Position numbers and translations under genes: made by a program. The notes under the pieces are model-generated. The model did no database searches. It had not been told where the DNA came from and saw only the letters and a list, made by a program, of their open reading frames with translations. 64,000 nt of DNA from Metopolophium dirhodum (Eukaryota > Arthropoda > Insecta > Hemiptera > Aphididae), in the NCBI RefSeq assembly GCF_019925205.1, contig NC_083561.1, positions 5,207,217-5,271,216 on the forward strand. Reading direction: 5' to 3'. Shown one piece after another: positions 25,093 to 37,600 of the stretch; the first letter of the stretch is position 1; every line of letters starts with the position of its first letter.

Positions 25093-26689
25093 TAATGCTT
25101 AATAATATAAAAGACGATACGGCTAAAAAGACAGTTAAATGTTGTGCAAAATTAATTATATGATCTTACAACAGAAAACAATGAAATCTAATTCTAATAT
25201 TTTTATCTTGGAGGAAATTTAAAAATTAATATGATTAAATTAAATGTGACAGTGAAAATCTCAATCCCATTTGATGTAACAAAATAATTATTTTTTTACA
25301 TTGAAATTATTATTAATGTTTCAATATCAACAAATTATTTAAACATCGTAAATACAGAGGATATTTAAATAATTTTCACCAAGCTACATTATAGGTACGT
25401 ACTATAAAAATGTCGTGATTTTTTAGTACGTCGTATAAATCTGAGCCACACCACTAACATTCTTGATATTTTTTTCAATATTTTAAAAAAACCGAGGAAT
25501 TCGCTCTGTCGTATAGTAGGTGTCAAGTGCACCTCTCCATTGAATAGGTCACTGCAGTATTAAATGTGCTTGATGATGTGCTCAATTCAACGATAAACCA
25601 ATAAACTCAATGAAAACCAATTTCTATCGGGGCATTTCAAATAGGTAAATAATAATAGTTTAATATTTCTGTATACCCAAATATTTCGAGAAACTGATTT
25701 TACTTCTCGTCCTTCTTGCATAGGTAATACGTTTTTTAGGATTAAGGTAACTTTAGGCAAGCTAATGTATAAAAAAAAACGATTTTGCCCAGTTATTAAA
25801 AATACTAACTTTAGGTACTAGGGGATTAAAATATTTTACTATGTGTTTGTGTGACAATTGTATCGTATAATACCTATAGTTAAAATATTGTAGTTAAAAT
25901 ATCCACTGCATAAATAAATATGTTTTACGATTTGTGTGAAGGAAAATATCCTGCATGTAATATAATCAAGAATACCAATAATTGTCACCTTGTCGAATAT
26001 CAAATAATTCATATATCTTATGGAAATAGGTATCTACAAAAAAAAATATACCAAAACATAATATTTAATGATAATAGATATAAAATTGTATTATGCCAAT
26101 AATGTGTTTAATGCTTTAAACATTTTCAATTATAAATACTGTATTCAGCAGGTCATTATCATCTAAACTTGTAACCTCAACGATTGGTGGAACGAAATAA
26201 AAACTATGTTAAACAAATTTTACTGTTTACGTGTATGTATCATTATAGTATATAAATATAAATCGGTAAAATTTAATTGAAAATGATACAATGAAAGTAT
26301 TTTGAACATCATAACATATCAAAGTCATTTGAATGTAATTCTTAAATTAACAATCACAATGATTAATAGTACTTATATAATTAATTACCCATCTTATTTA
26401 CTATTTTAAAACAATAATTTTATTTCTATTGTTAATTTTATCGACTATCGTATTATATTATACTATTATTATTTGATGCAACAAGGCCGTATTTTGCTTA
26501 GTACCTACCTATACCTAGAATGATTTAATTTCTAAAAATGTCTGTATCCGATACAATTTATGTTAATCCAGTCATCTTATATTATACATTTAAATGTTAA
26601 ATGTTCAACTACTATAGTACCTATTCAAAACAAACAATTTTCAATAAAGAAATAATTAAAAAATATTTCGAAAATGTTACCATTTATAG

Positions 26690-26995
26690 AAAATGCTAAT
26701 ATAAATACCTATTTGGTGATAATTTCAAGTGTCTACGAATATTAGTTTTTGAGTTACATCAAAAAAATAAAATCTATTTTTTCAATAATTGGTATTGTGT
26801 AAAAATTACCACATTTTTCACTTTATTGTTTTTTCTGACGCTTTCTAAAACTACCGGCAATTGTCAACCTATCTAAAGTACCAACTAGACTTTTCAATCA
26901 GAAAATATGATAATCTTTACCACCCCAAATGTTGATGACACACATCATTGTCAGTACAATACATTATTAAATTATTTCGCTTCGCTCAGAATCTA
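26690..26995. repeat. Interspersed repeat family member ending at a GCTCAGAATC end
   Basis: Shares ordered segments with 48.9-49.7 kb: TTTATAGAAAATGC, TTTCAAGTGTCTACGA, a CCGATTTT-like region, AAAGTACCAACTAGA, and a terminal CGCTTCGCTCAGAATCTAAA. No open frame is maintained. Confidence 0.65.
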
Positions 26996-28504
26996 AATTA
27001 AACATTGACAACAGACTTAAACAAAAAAAGAGAAAATAATCACTAATTCAATGAAATAAATTTCTAAAGTTATATGTTTTCATATTCCAGGATAGTGTAC
27101 TTTCTTTAATCATAGTAGAATAAGAAAACGGTAGTAGCACATAGGATACAAGAATTGAGGGAGGATTTTTTTTTGAAAACAAAGTAATTTATTACTTCAT
27201 TAGACATACGAATTAGGAAGAATACATTTTAGGTAATCAAGCTCTAATACTCTATAATCTTTTATAATCCAAATTTCACATTAAGAAAAAATGAAGGATT
27301 GAATTTTATTATTGTATTTTTCATATTTTTAGTTTTAATGGCCTGTGATTTTATAATTATTTCTGTTATTTTGAACTCATTATAGTACCGAATACTGATT
27401 AAAGTTCGTTGTGTTCTTTTTTTAAGATAGAATATAAACACCTAATAATAATATCTTAACTTATTTTCGAAATACCTATAGGTTAACCTAAAGAGATTAG
27501 AGTGAAATTATGACTGTCGTAAATTACAAGTAACAGTCCTTAAATAAATTACCAAAATTTGAATTAATAAAATTAAGTTTCTTGGCCTTAAAAATACAGG
27601 TGTACCTGAATTATTTGGTTTATTAATTGTATTAACACTAAATAATAGGAGGTATAAAATATTAATTAATTTTCAAATAGTAATACTATCCGGATTAATT
27701 GTATAGCTTGTTTTTATTTTAATTAGAACTATTTGAATGAATATATGTTTTCTTATATACCTAATATTTATATGTCAAGAGTTAATGTCTTTATAATATA
27801 GTGCATGTGTATGTCTATCAAAATACCTACCTAATTGGAATATTTTCTGTAATTCTGTACCTTAAATTAGTTACGAAGTTGATATCATAATTTCTTAAAA
27901 AAATATATTATATTTATTGTTTTAAATTATAGGTACCTATTTTAGTGTTAAAGTTGTCTGTGTCATCACTCATCGCTGCCCTATAGCGTACGTAATGATT
28001 TTGTTACATCTTTAGTTTCATTTAATGCGATTAAAAGTATTACGATGGATGACCAGTATTACCCGATTTTTAAGATTAATTTTTAAATACAGCAGGTTTA
28101 ACGACCCGTTACATAAAAATTGAAATTACTATTGTAACTGTAACTGACACTAACTGTGTTAAAAATAATTTTTATTATAATGATTGGTTTAAAATTATTA
28201 TTTAAAATTAATGATTGTTCATAAATAGTAGTTTCTACGATTCGAAAAAAAAAATAGTGAATATTTTGATTATCCATAATTGATTGTAATATGTTGTGCT
28301 GTATTTTTAAATTATTTTATTATTTTTTAACAATTCATACTATGTGTAGGTACAATGTTTTTATAAGCTATAACAGGTTTATTTATACCTATATATTATA
28401 TTTCTACGTTTTTAATAGAATGTATAATATACATTCTACTAAACATTTATACATTGTATATATTCCTATATTCTAAAAAAATATGCAGTTGAGAGTTTGA
28501 GACT

Positions 28505-30170
28505 TATTACATGAAATGGCCGATAAACGTGTGAAACGCATAACGCGGACTCTTTGTACGGTCAGGTAAAAATGTTCATTTCAGAACGCGGACACTTTGT
28601 ACTAAAGTATAAATAATATATAAAGTATTTAAGTATATAATATTATGTAATTATAAGTACATTAGTACATACATTATATGTATATAATTTTATTAAGTTT
28701 GATGAGATTTAAACATTATTTTATTTATTTGATGTTTAAAGATAATATAAATATGACGTTATAAACTTATAAATAGTACATATACAATTCTAAATAACTA
28801 TATTTTTGTCAATTGACAGGTTAGCTGGTAACAACCGAACATGAGATATTAGATTCTGAGCGGAGCGAGGAAGCTAGTGGTTTTACCAAGACTGGACATT
28901 AACGAGTTAAAAAGTTAATTTTATTTTAACTTTTTAACTTAACTAGTTACTTTTGGCTTTTCATTAACTTAACTGTTAACTTACTAAATATATTTCTTAA
29001 TTAACGTGAAATTAACGAGTTAATTTTTCATTTTAAGAAGTAAGTTAAGTTAATTTATTTTGTTTTTAATTTTATAATATTTCACTATTTCAGTCTATTT
29101 CGTTTTCATGTCAAAAAATATGTATCGTAAATTGTTTGAAGTTAAAAATTATATCATTCGAATCTAAGTTATATGGAAATACTGTATGAAGTATAAACAC
29201 TAAGTATATCCTATAATTTAGTTTTGGGTTGGAAAAAAATTAATTACGCTAGCGTTGTATAAACAAATTAACTTTTTTTTAACCTAATAAAAAGTTAACA
29301 AAAAGTGTGTATTAGCTTTTAACTTAACTGAATTAACCTATAGTTAAATTAACTTTTAATTTTTTGTTATTGGTGCATATTAACTTAATTTAACTGAGTT
29401 AAAAAAAATCATTAACTTGCTCAGCCTTGGGTTTTACAATGGTTTTTTTTTTTATCCTGTATACAAATTCTCTACCAGAGGAGTGCTTTGATTTCAACAT
29501 ATAATACCTTATCTTTTAGCAAATTGGATCAATATGGTACTTTAGAGAGGTCATTTTTCGATTTTATCAATAATTATTTAATGCCACGGGAAAAACCACC
29601 GAAAAATTACGAAAAACCACTAAAAATGGGATTTTAATTTTTAACGCTTTGTTTATCGCCATAGAAACGAATAAAAAATAATAATATTATAATATTAATT
29701 CAACTTACATGATATAATAAATAATAACAGTATAAAATATCCAGACTGATAAACCGTCTCCGCTCAGAATCGTTTTTCTTATACAATGATATTATAGCAT
29801 TGAATTCAAGTTTAATCCAATCCATTAAACATTGACCCACTTGTAACCTACTGTACAGCAGAGCGACATCCACTTACCCGCTTTTTTTAAAATTATAATT
29901 ATAATACCAAATTCAGTAGGTATACCAAATGGTATTTAAACTCAATACGAATTTTAATATAATTGGTCATGACTCCAGGATTTTTTTATTATATCTAAAC
30001 ATATATACGTTATGTATATATAATTTGCAGTACATACAAAATGTTCGCGTTCTACAATCTAAAGTTTTACCCGACCATACAAAGTATCCACATTCTGCAA
30101 TCATAATTTTTACCGGGTACAAATAGTGTCCGAGTTTCGCACTTTCAATGTTCGGCCGTACACAAATAGT
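28505..30170. repeat. Inverted-repeat-bounded composite block
   Basis: The left end (28510-28605) contains two copies of a unit like GAACGCGGACxCTTTGTAC with GGTAAAAATG between them. The right end (30025-30160) carries the same unit in reverse complement, with about three degenerate copies. Inside lies a pair of perfect 14-bp inverted repeats GATTCTGAGCGGAG (28852-28865 and 29758-29771), and between those a TTAAC-rich stretch. This looks like nested DNA elements; no transposase frame is seen. Confidence 0.6.
28895..29420. repeat. GTTAA/TTAAC-rich degenerate repeat
   Basis: About 500 bp in which TTAACTTAAC and GTTAA palindromic words recur many times on both strands with irregular spacing. 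No coding frame. It lies between the 14-bp inverted repeats of the composite block. Confidence 0.65.
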
Positions 30171-30763
30171 GACCTAGAATCAAAATGGCCCAACTCAATA
30201 ATCAATACATATTATATTCAATACACATATCATTATAACAATTAGGTTATAACAACGTCTATTCTCGAAATTCTTTGTATACATAACATTAGTTAATTGT
30301 CTACGAAATGTTAAATTAAATTAACTATGGATAATATATTAATATTAAATCCTTGTTAGTCATTCGTTGATTTAATTCGATAATTATTTAATGCCTCGTA
30401 ATTTTCATCAATCTTCAAATCAATAAAGTATGATTTATTTGTGTTATGAATTATATCATGTAGGTCATTTTTAGAAAATTTGTTTATAATTTACATTTAC
30501 TGTTATGCAATAAAAAATAACAATCGCTTATTAGTTATTATTAATATTCAACCGTATAGAAAAAAAAATATGTATAAATATAAATAAATAGATATATATT
30601 ATTATGTGTGTTGTAAAGAAAAAAATACAAGTATCAAATTAAAATATTATTTTCTTATATCATAGGTACACAGACTTTATCTTGTGTATATTTTATGTAT
30701 ACTTCCTATAATATTTCAACTCAATAAAAATGTAGATAAGTGAAAGAGATATTTTATACTTCA

Positions 30764-31204
30764 TTAAAACATAAATTTAAGTTGATCCGTAGATAAATGA
30801 AAACGTTTTGTTTTTAACGTTTCAACAATAAAAATAATATTAAATCTTACAGCAAGTAAGTACCTAATACCTACACTATTAAAGTATTCAAATTGAAAAC
30901 AATACACATGAAGATTGAATGTCGTATCAAAAATAATAAAACAAAAATCAAATACAAACAAATATAAATCTAAAATAGTCGTAAAATTCAAACGTGGAAC
31001 GAGGTGCATCTTAGAGGGGACACTATACATTTGAAGTAAACGAAAGATTGAGATGAGATTCTCATATGGCACTCCTTTCAATTGCATCAGTATACCTCCA
31101 CCCTTGGTCACAGAAAGTTTTTTAAGGACTTGTGAAGATCCGTTCATATACCAAAATAAAATATTAATCATCGTCCAAAATATTATGTGTTTTATACATG
31201 ACAA
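30764..31204 (-). CDS. Unidentified open frame, possibly a gene relic
   Basis: A 146-codon minus-strand frame in otherwise stop-rich DNA. The part at about 30985-31145 has higher GC and looks protein-like (GSSQVLKKLSVTKGGG then LKGVPYENLISIF), while both flanks turn AT-rich and hydrophobic. I do not recognise the family. It may be an exon of an unknown gene, a fragment of a mobile element or a pseudogene; I saw no convincing splice partners. Confidence 0.25.
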   Translation of the reverse strand: MSCIKHIIFWTMINILFWYMNGSSQVLKKLSVTKGGGILMQLKGVPYENLISIFRLLQMYSVPSKMHLVPRLNFTTILDLYLFVFDFCFIIFDTTFNLHVYCFQFEYFNSVGIRYLLAVRFNIIFIVETLKTKRFHLSTDQLKFMF

Positions 31205-33182
31205 ATATAATATTATCCGAATATTTATTATTTATACAGTTACTTCAAATGTTTACGGTAAGCAAAAATTAGTAACAAAATACAATTGTATTACCTAAAA
31301 ATTTAATAGCTAATTCACACTAATAAATTATATCTATATACCTACAGATAAAAAATGTAGACAGTAAAATATATCTTTTCGTTTTATTATAGAAGCTTAT
31401 TGATTTTTTATATTTTATTAATCCGATAATCAATCTACTATACCTACCTAATATTTTTAATGATGAGATGGATGTATATTTTATTGTTTTATTAATCCCA
31501 TGCTTAGACATGCATATATAAATCGTATCGTGTAAACAGGACCAAACTATTCTATTTCGGTTCGACAAGTGTTTTTAATTTTTTATACTGATAAACGATT
31601 TATGAAATGGATTATTATTGCATAAACAATATCATGCAGCAGTATTAAAACATTCACTCTTTGAATAATTTATTGTTGTGTTTATAAAACTACATTAGGT
31701 CAGAAATATTGAGACATTTAGTATAAGTATTTAAAATAATACTATTGAAGAAATAAATTAAGTATATAGTGTAAATTAACAATTGTTATTGTATCCACCG
31801 GGAATATAATATTATGATTATTATTATGACTGCAGAGACATTTGATAGTAATTAGCGTTAAAAAATGTCATAATAAGGCACCTTTAAAATATTTCAAAAT
31901 TATTTTAAATAAATATACCTATAGGCTATTAAAAAACTACATAACAAATATATAATTTAGAATGTGAGTAGGCTATTTATGTGTAATGCATAAAATATAA
32001 TATTTGATTCTGCATTTTCTTAATTGGAGCCTGGAGGGATGTATAATATATTACACATCTATAATATCAGAATAACATAATATGTATAACCTACATAATT
32101 AGGTTATTAAAAAATTTAAAAAAAAACGATTACGATTTTATTAAATTTTTCAAATTTCAAAAACGTTTTTTAGTGATCATAGTAATTTTATAGTATTTGT
32201 AAACAAATGTACCTATAAAATGTGTTGTACAATTATTTTTATTTTTTATTACTGAAAATAAAAAATGGATAAATTCAAAATAGCCAATTTGTGAATCTAA
32301 TCGTTATGAACAATTTTTATGGTAAAAACATTTATGTAAATCAAGTAGTTCATTTTTTAGAATTTTTTTTAAATATCTATAATTTTTTTATTAAATTTTT
32401 TTGGAACGTAAAAACTAATACCTTTTTTTAAAAATATTATTTTTGGGAATTTAGTGTCATGGGTATATTTCTTAAATTATTTACTAATCACATAATATTA
32501 ACAATTTTTGTCATACGTTTAAGTAGCATAATTTTTTTTTTTGTCAGATCTTTCTGTTACATTCTATATACTTACATAAGTAACATACGTGTGATATGTT
32601 ACGATATAGGACGAAAAATAATAATTTACGTAATTTGATGGAGAATAATGTAAATATCCATTTTTAATTTACATGAGAATATTTTTATGTTAATTACCGG
32701 GAATTGACGATAAAAAATTGTACAAATGGTTATTTGTATTATCTATTTATTTTGAAATATTAAGGCCCGGTTACATTTTGAATTGCGAAATTCATATGAA
32801 GTACGACAGGCTACAGCAACATTTATTATTTCTACATATTACTTGAATACCTATAGGTATTAGATGTATTGCACAAAAACATATTTAGATACCTGAGATA
32901 AAAATGTGGCACGCAAGTGGCAAGCCATTTGGTGTGTATAAGATACAAACGCAAAAGCCTATATAATAATTATATAGGTAGGTATCTAAGTGTGTTTTCG
33001 CATAAGACATCTAGTGAAAGCAATATTATAGTCACTTTATGGTAAATATAGAAGCAAAAAAATCATGAAGTTCTAAAATACACAATATTTACCAATTTGT
33101 TTGGTAAAACCGTTGTTAATAACCGATAAATATTGAATAATTTTGTTTTTCATATACGAGTACATTAACGATTTACCGTTGT

Positions 33183-33223
33183 CGGTAAATTAAGAAATTT
33201 TCATTTTTTTTCTTAATTTACCG
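33183..33223. repeat. Perfect 15-bp stem hairpin
   Basis: CGGTAAATTAAGAAA (33183-33197) pairs perfectly with TTTCTTAATTTACCG (33209-33223) across an 11-base loop. The surroundings add imperfect pairing (ACCGTT...AACCGG). Probably the core of a small degenerate inverted-repeat element. Confidence 0.7.
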
Positions 33224-34648
33224 GTTCATATAACCGGACCAAACTAATAAACTAAAATTTAATTTGAAAATAAATAACAATTTTGTTGAGTAAAATTGTA
33301 TAAAAAAAAAAAAAAACAGTATTAAAATTGATAAATTACCTATTTTGTTCTTATTATATTGCAGGACGCAGGTTGTCAGATGATATTTACCAACATATAT
33401 GTTAACAAGTATATCTAAGATTATAACCAAATCATTATTATAAAAGTAGCTCATTACTGCATGTATAAATTATAATACTTACCTAAGATAATAATTTAAC
33501 TCGTGATTATTAACTGTAATTCATAAATCGTAATGATATAAATTTAATTTCTAAAACATACCTATAGGCTATAATAATATCATTCTGTTTTATAATTTTA
33601 ATATTTATAAAGTTACTTATAAATTAACACTTAACCAGAAGTTATTCAAGTGGTTTCAAAATATTTATGTATTAGTTATTATAAATATATTGTAATTCTA
33701 TTGTTATTGTAATTCCTACAGTAGAAGAAATGACTAAACATATGCTTCGACCAAACATAAGTTAACCGAATAGTTTCAAAATATTGAATTGTTGTGGATA
33801 TTTTAAAATCAATTACATTATTATAGCTCTTAATAAACACATATATATGCAATATCCACGTGCATATAAGTGTTTGTACCAGCGTGTGTGTATGTATATA
33901 CATATTTCATATCAATATCAATGGACAAGCGACAAAGACGAAAAAGACATTACTGGGATCTATTTGGATGTGATGTCCTAAATATGTAAACCGGTTAATA
34001 AATTAGATAAGTTTATGACTGTGCAGGCGCTAAAACCGAACAAATTGACGACGCCGATTACCATAATCCGACAATCGCTTCTTAAGTTTTTCCCTCTACC
34101 TCCAATTTCAGTTTCCCGTGTGTCCGTTCTTGGCGTAGGATTCAAATTTTTTATTTAAAATCTGGTTTTTGAAGTTCCCACATTAGTGTGGGACATTAAG
34201 GATTTCATATTTATTTATTTTTCATCATCTCGCACAGACATTTTTATTCCTCAATTATGTAGGTACAAATATGATTAGCATTTTCTCTATTGTTTCAATA
34301 GTATATTTAATTTATTTATTTTTAAATAAATAGGTACCCAGGTGTTATTTTTTTTGCCTCGAAAGTCGATGGGCGTTGAATCTCGAGGGCCACTAAACAA
34401 AAGGACTGATGACAAATGAGCATTACTACCGTGTCCTGACAATAGAGCCACGTTTTTTTTTGTAGCTTATTTTCTTATTTTATTTAAATAAAGGAAAAAT
34501 AATGTTCACGTCATTCTCCAAACGGAATAATAATATTCCAGCTGTCTTGTTGCTATGATTAGTCGTTGTATTATCCTCAAATAGACCACGCGCATAATAA
34601 TTTAAAACGATCATCGTAATAGACTTAACGTCCGTTTTGTTGTTTCAG

Positions 34649-37600
34649 TATCATCGGTCACCAACGATACTACATATTTTCAGACAAGACAACTCAGTGG
34701 CCAACAGTATCGTCTGGACTATAATTTACAGAATCACACGAAATATGAAGAAAAAATTTCAGACCGGTCAAGAACACTATTCGAGTAAGTTGCATGATAT
34801 AATTTTGTTTGAATATGTAAATATTGTTTAATATATTGATTAGCTGTTGCTAATAAATAATAATACGTGATTGATGAATAAATGTAAAAAAAAAATTCCA
34901 AAGGCCTTTTTTTTTAATTACAATTTTTCCATATTATTCATTTGATCAAATTTGTCTTCACGTAATATTGAATATAATTATTCTATTGTATTTTCGTAGT
35001 TGGAATAGTCCAAGAGTTTTATCGAAAGAAGAAATAAAAGTTCAGTCGAATGCAAATTTGGAAACTGAGAGAGTTGAGAACAATGTTTGGTGGCCGTGGA
35101 AAAACTATAACGATTGGTTGAATGGTAGAGGATTAAAATCAGAGCAACCAAAAAAATCTGAAAAGAAGATTCAAAAGGAAAAAAAACATAAAAAGAAGAA
35201 CAGGAAAAATGAAAGAAAAAAAAAGAAGTCAAGACCTGGTAAAAAATTAAACACCACAGTCGAAAGCAGTGATAAATTTTCGGTCAATGCCGAAGACAAC
35301 GAAATCATAAAAAAAGAATCAATACCCGAAATACTTTACAAAGCATCGCCGATTGATATAATTTTAAGAAATTCTTCTTTAGTTCCAGCCTTGGTGAAAT
35401 ATACATCCAGAAATTATACTTATGGTACGATTGCATTCGTTAAATAAATTATATGATATTATGATGTAAAACAATACGTAATCAGTATACATAATTAAGT
35501 ACTTATAACGTATTACAGATAATTTTCAATTTTATTGATAGTTCCAATACATAATAAACAAATAAATTCAGAAAATAAGTATTTCAATTATTTTCTGAAC
35601 ACATTAATTAATTTTGGTTTAACAAAAACTATTTTTATATGTTGCTTTGTACAATTAAAGAATTTACTTTTTATTTCGTCCATTGGATAAGACGTAAAAG
35701 CTACAAAAATTTAATTTTCATTTAAACTAACGAAAATGGAGTTATATTGTTAGTATAAAATTTAATAATAATGACCTATTTTTATATTTATATTAGCTAT
35801 ATTGTTTAAAAAGGAAACATTTGACCAATATTATAATAATTTTCGACATGTTTATGATAACCAATCATGTAGATAACATTTCAAACTATACAACCAGTAA
35901 TACCATTAATATCAAACTTGTTATAATATAAATTAAAATTTAATACCACCGATAAATGAAACGGAGTCACGCCAATCATACTAAAATAATATATGCAATA
36001 ACAATAAGATATTTTATAATATATACGTGGTGGTTTGCTAGATTTGAGGTATGACAATAATTATTATGATGTTGACGCGTACCTATATTTCATGATAAAC
36101 CGTTAAATTCGACCTTTATACGTAGATACGTGTTATTATTTTATTTTCAGTAAATATTTAATACATGCTACCTGTAATTAAAAATCGTTTTACTTAAGTA
36201 AACTGTTATCCAACATATCAACTTCATTGACTGAGTGTTATTTATTTATTCGTAAACCAAACCAAAACTAAGTACAAACGTAGATATAATAAAAAGATGT
36301 ATATATTTGGTTATAACTTGTTTTTGAAACGGCATGTCCGTATTGTGAGAATCGTTAAAACTAAATAATGATCTAACAATCTGAATGATTTCATGGTCGA
36401 GATATTTCATAATAATATATTATTATTAATTATTATGTACAATCTAGTTATATATATATAATGAAATCATAAATAACAACTATTAACTAATAAAAAAACG
36501 ATTAGTGATAAAAATTTAAATTTATATTTAAAATGCTAAATAAACCACGTTCTAAATAATTACTAATATTTACCAAAATGTTACAAGACCATAATATGCA
36601 TGTAACTACTAGATTACGTATGACTTATCAATAATTTAGTATCGGTTTGGCCGTGGTCCATTATCTACCCAAACACGGTCAAGGACTTCATTAGTCACTT
36701 AAATAAACGCTTTTCAGTCCCTGATGTAATTACATTTTAAATTCCCTTTTTTTAATGCACTCGCTCTGATAAAAATAAAACTACGCATGCTCTTCATATT
36801 TAGAGGCCCCAACATTGTTTTGCGCCTTACTCATTTCGTATAGATAACTTATTAAACGTGTATTTAATTTAATTTCGTTGGATTTTATAAATAAACAATA
36901 AGATTATGCTCCAGTCATGCGTAGTCTACCGGGTGAATGATAGTAATAATATTGTCTAACCTTTATTGTCTTAATGTTTCGTGTAGATGTAAACGAATGC
37001 TTGACAAATAACGGAGGTTGTGAAGGACTTTGCATCAACACTCCAGGATCGTACAGGTGTCATTGTCCGCCCGGCTTTATGGTAGCAGACACCAAATGCG
37101 AAGGTAAACAAATAAATACATAATAATATGTGGGTATTGGGTACACAATGTTTTAAAAAAAATTTTCAAAACTCCACCAACATATTAATGAAGGTTCGTG
37201 TAGGTACATTATGAAATATATTGTTTTAATTAGGTAATAATTGAATTGGTAATTTAAAATAATAATATATGAAATCACTATATAATATATTATATTTATA
37301 TATGATATCCACATAGGCAATAATATTATAATACTAATATACCTAATAATTAATATGTAGGTACACCGAACCATCTCATCGTGCAGTACCTGTCAGTAAT
37401 TATTTTTTACTAATAAACATTATGTAACTAATTATAGTGTATTTAAGATCCACACATTTACTATAATTTTAGGTATTTTTTGGTTTATCTAAAATAAAAT
37501 AAAATATATTTTTATTATTGTTATCGTGATAGTTAAAAATAAAATCAGCAGACTAGCTGTATAGTGAAATCAAGCATATTATATTAATTATACTTACCTA

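Larger units (their letters stand above)
23960..34648. other. Gene-poor interval with repeats
   Basis: About 10.7 kb without a recognisable conserved gene. It holds the MITE at 25.0 kb, a family member at 26.7 kb, the inverted-repeat block at 28.5-30.2 kb, an unidentified open frame at 30.8-31.2 kb and a hairpin at 33.2 kb, all listed separately. The missing 5' exon(s) of the EGF gene probably lie in its right part, but I could not identify them. Confidence 0.55.

Noticed and set aside
34968..35447. An independent 159-codon Lys-rich gene
   Set aside because: Its 5' part is preceded by a TTTTCGTAG acceptor in phase with the exon at 34649-34784, and the phase-1 donor at 35425 fits the EGF exon. 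Kept only as a possible short isoform.
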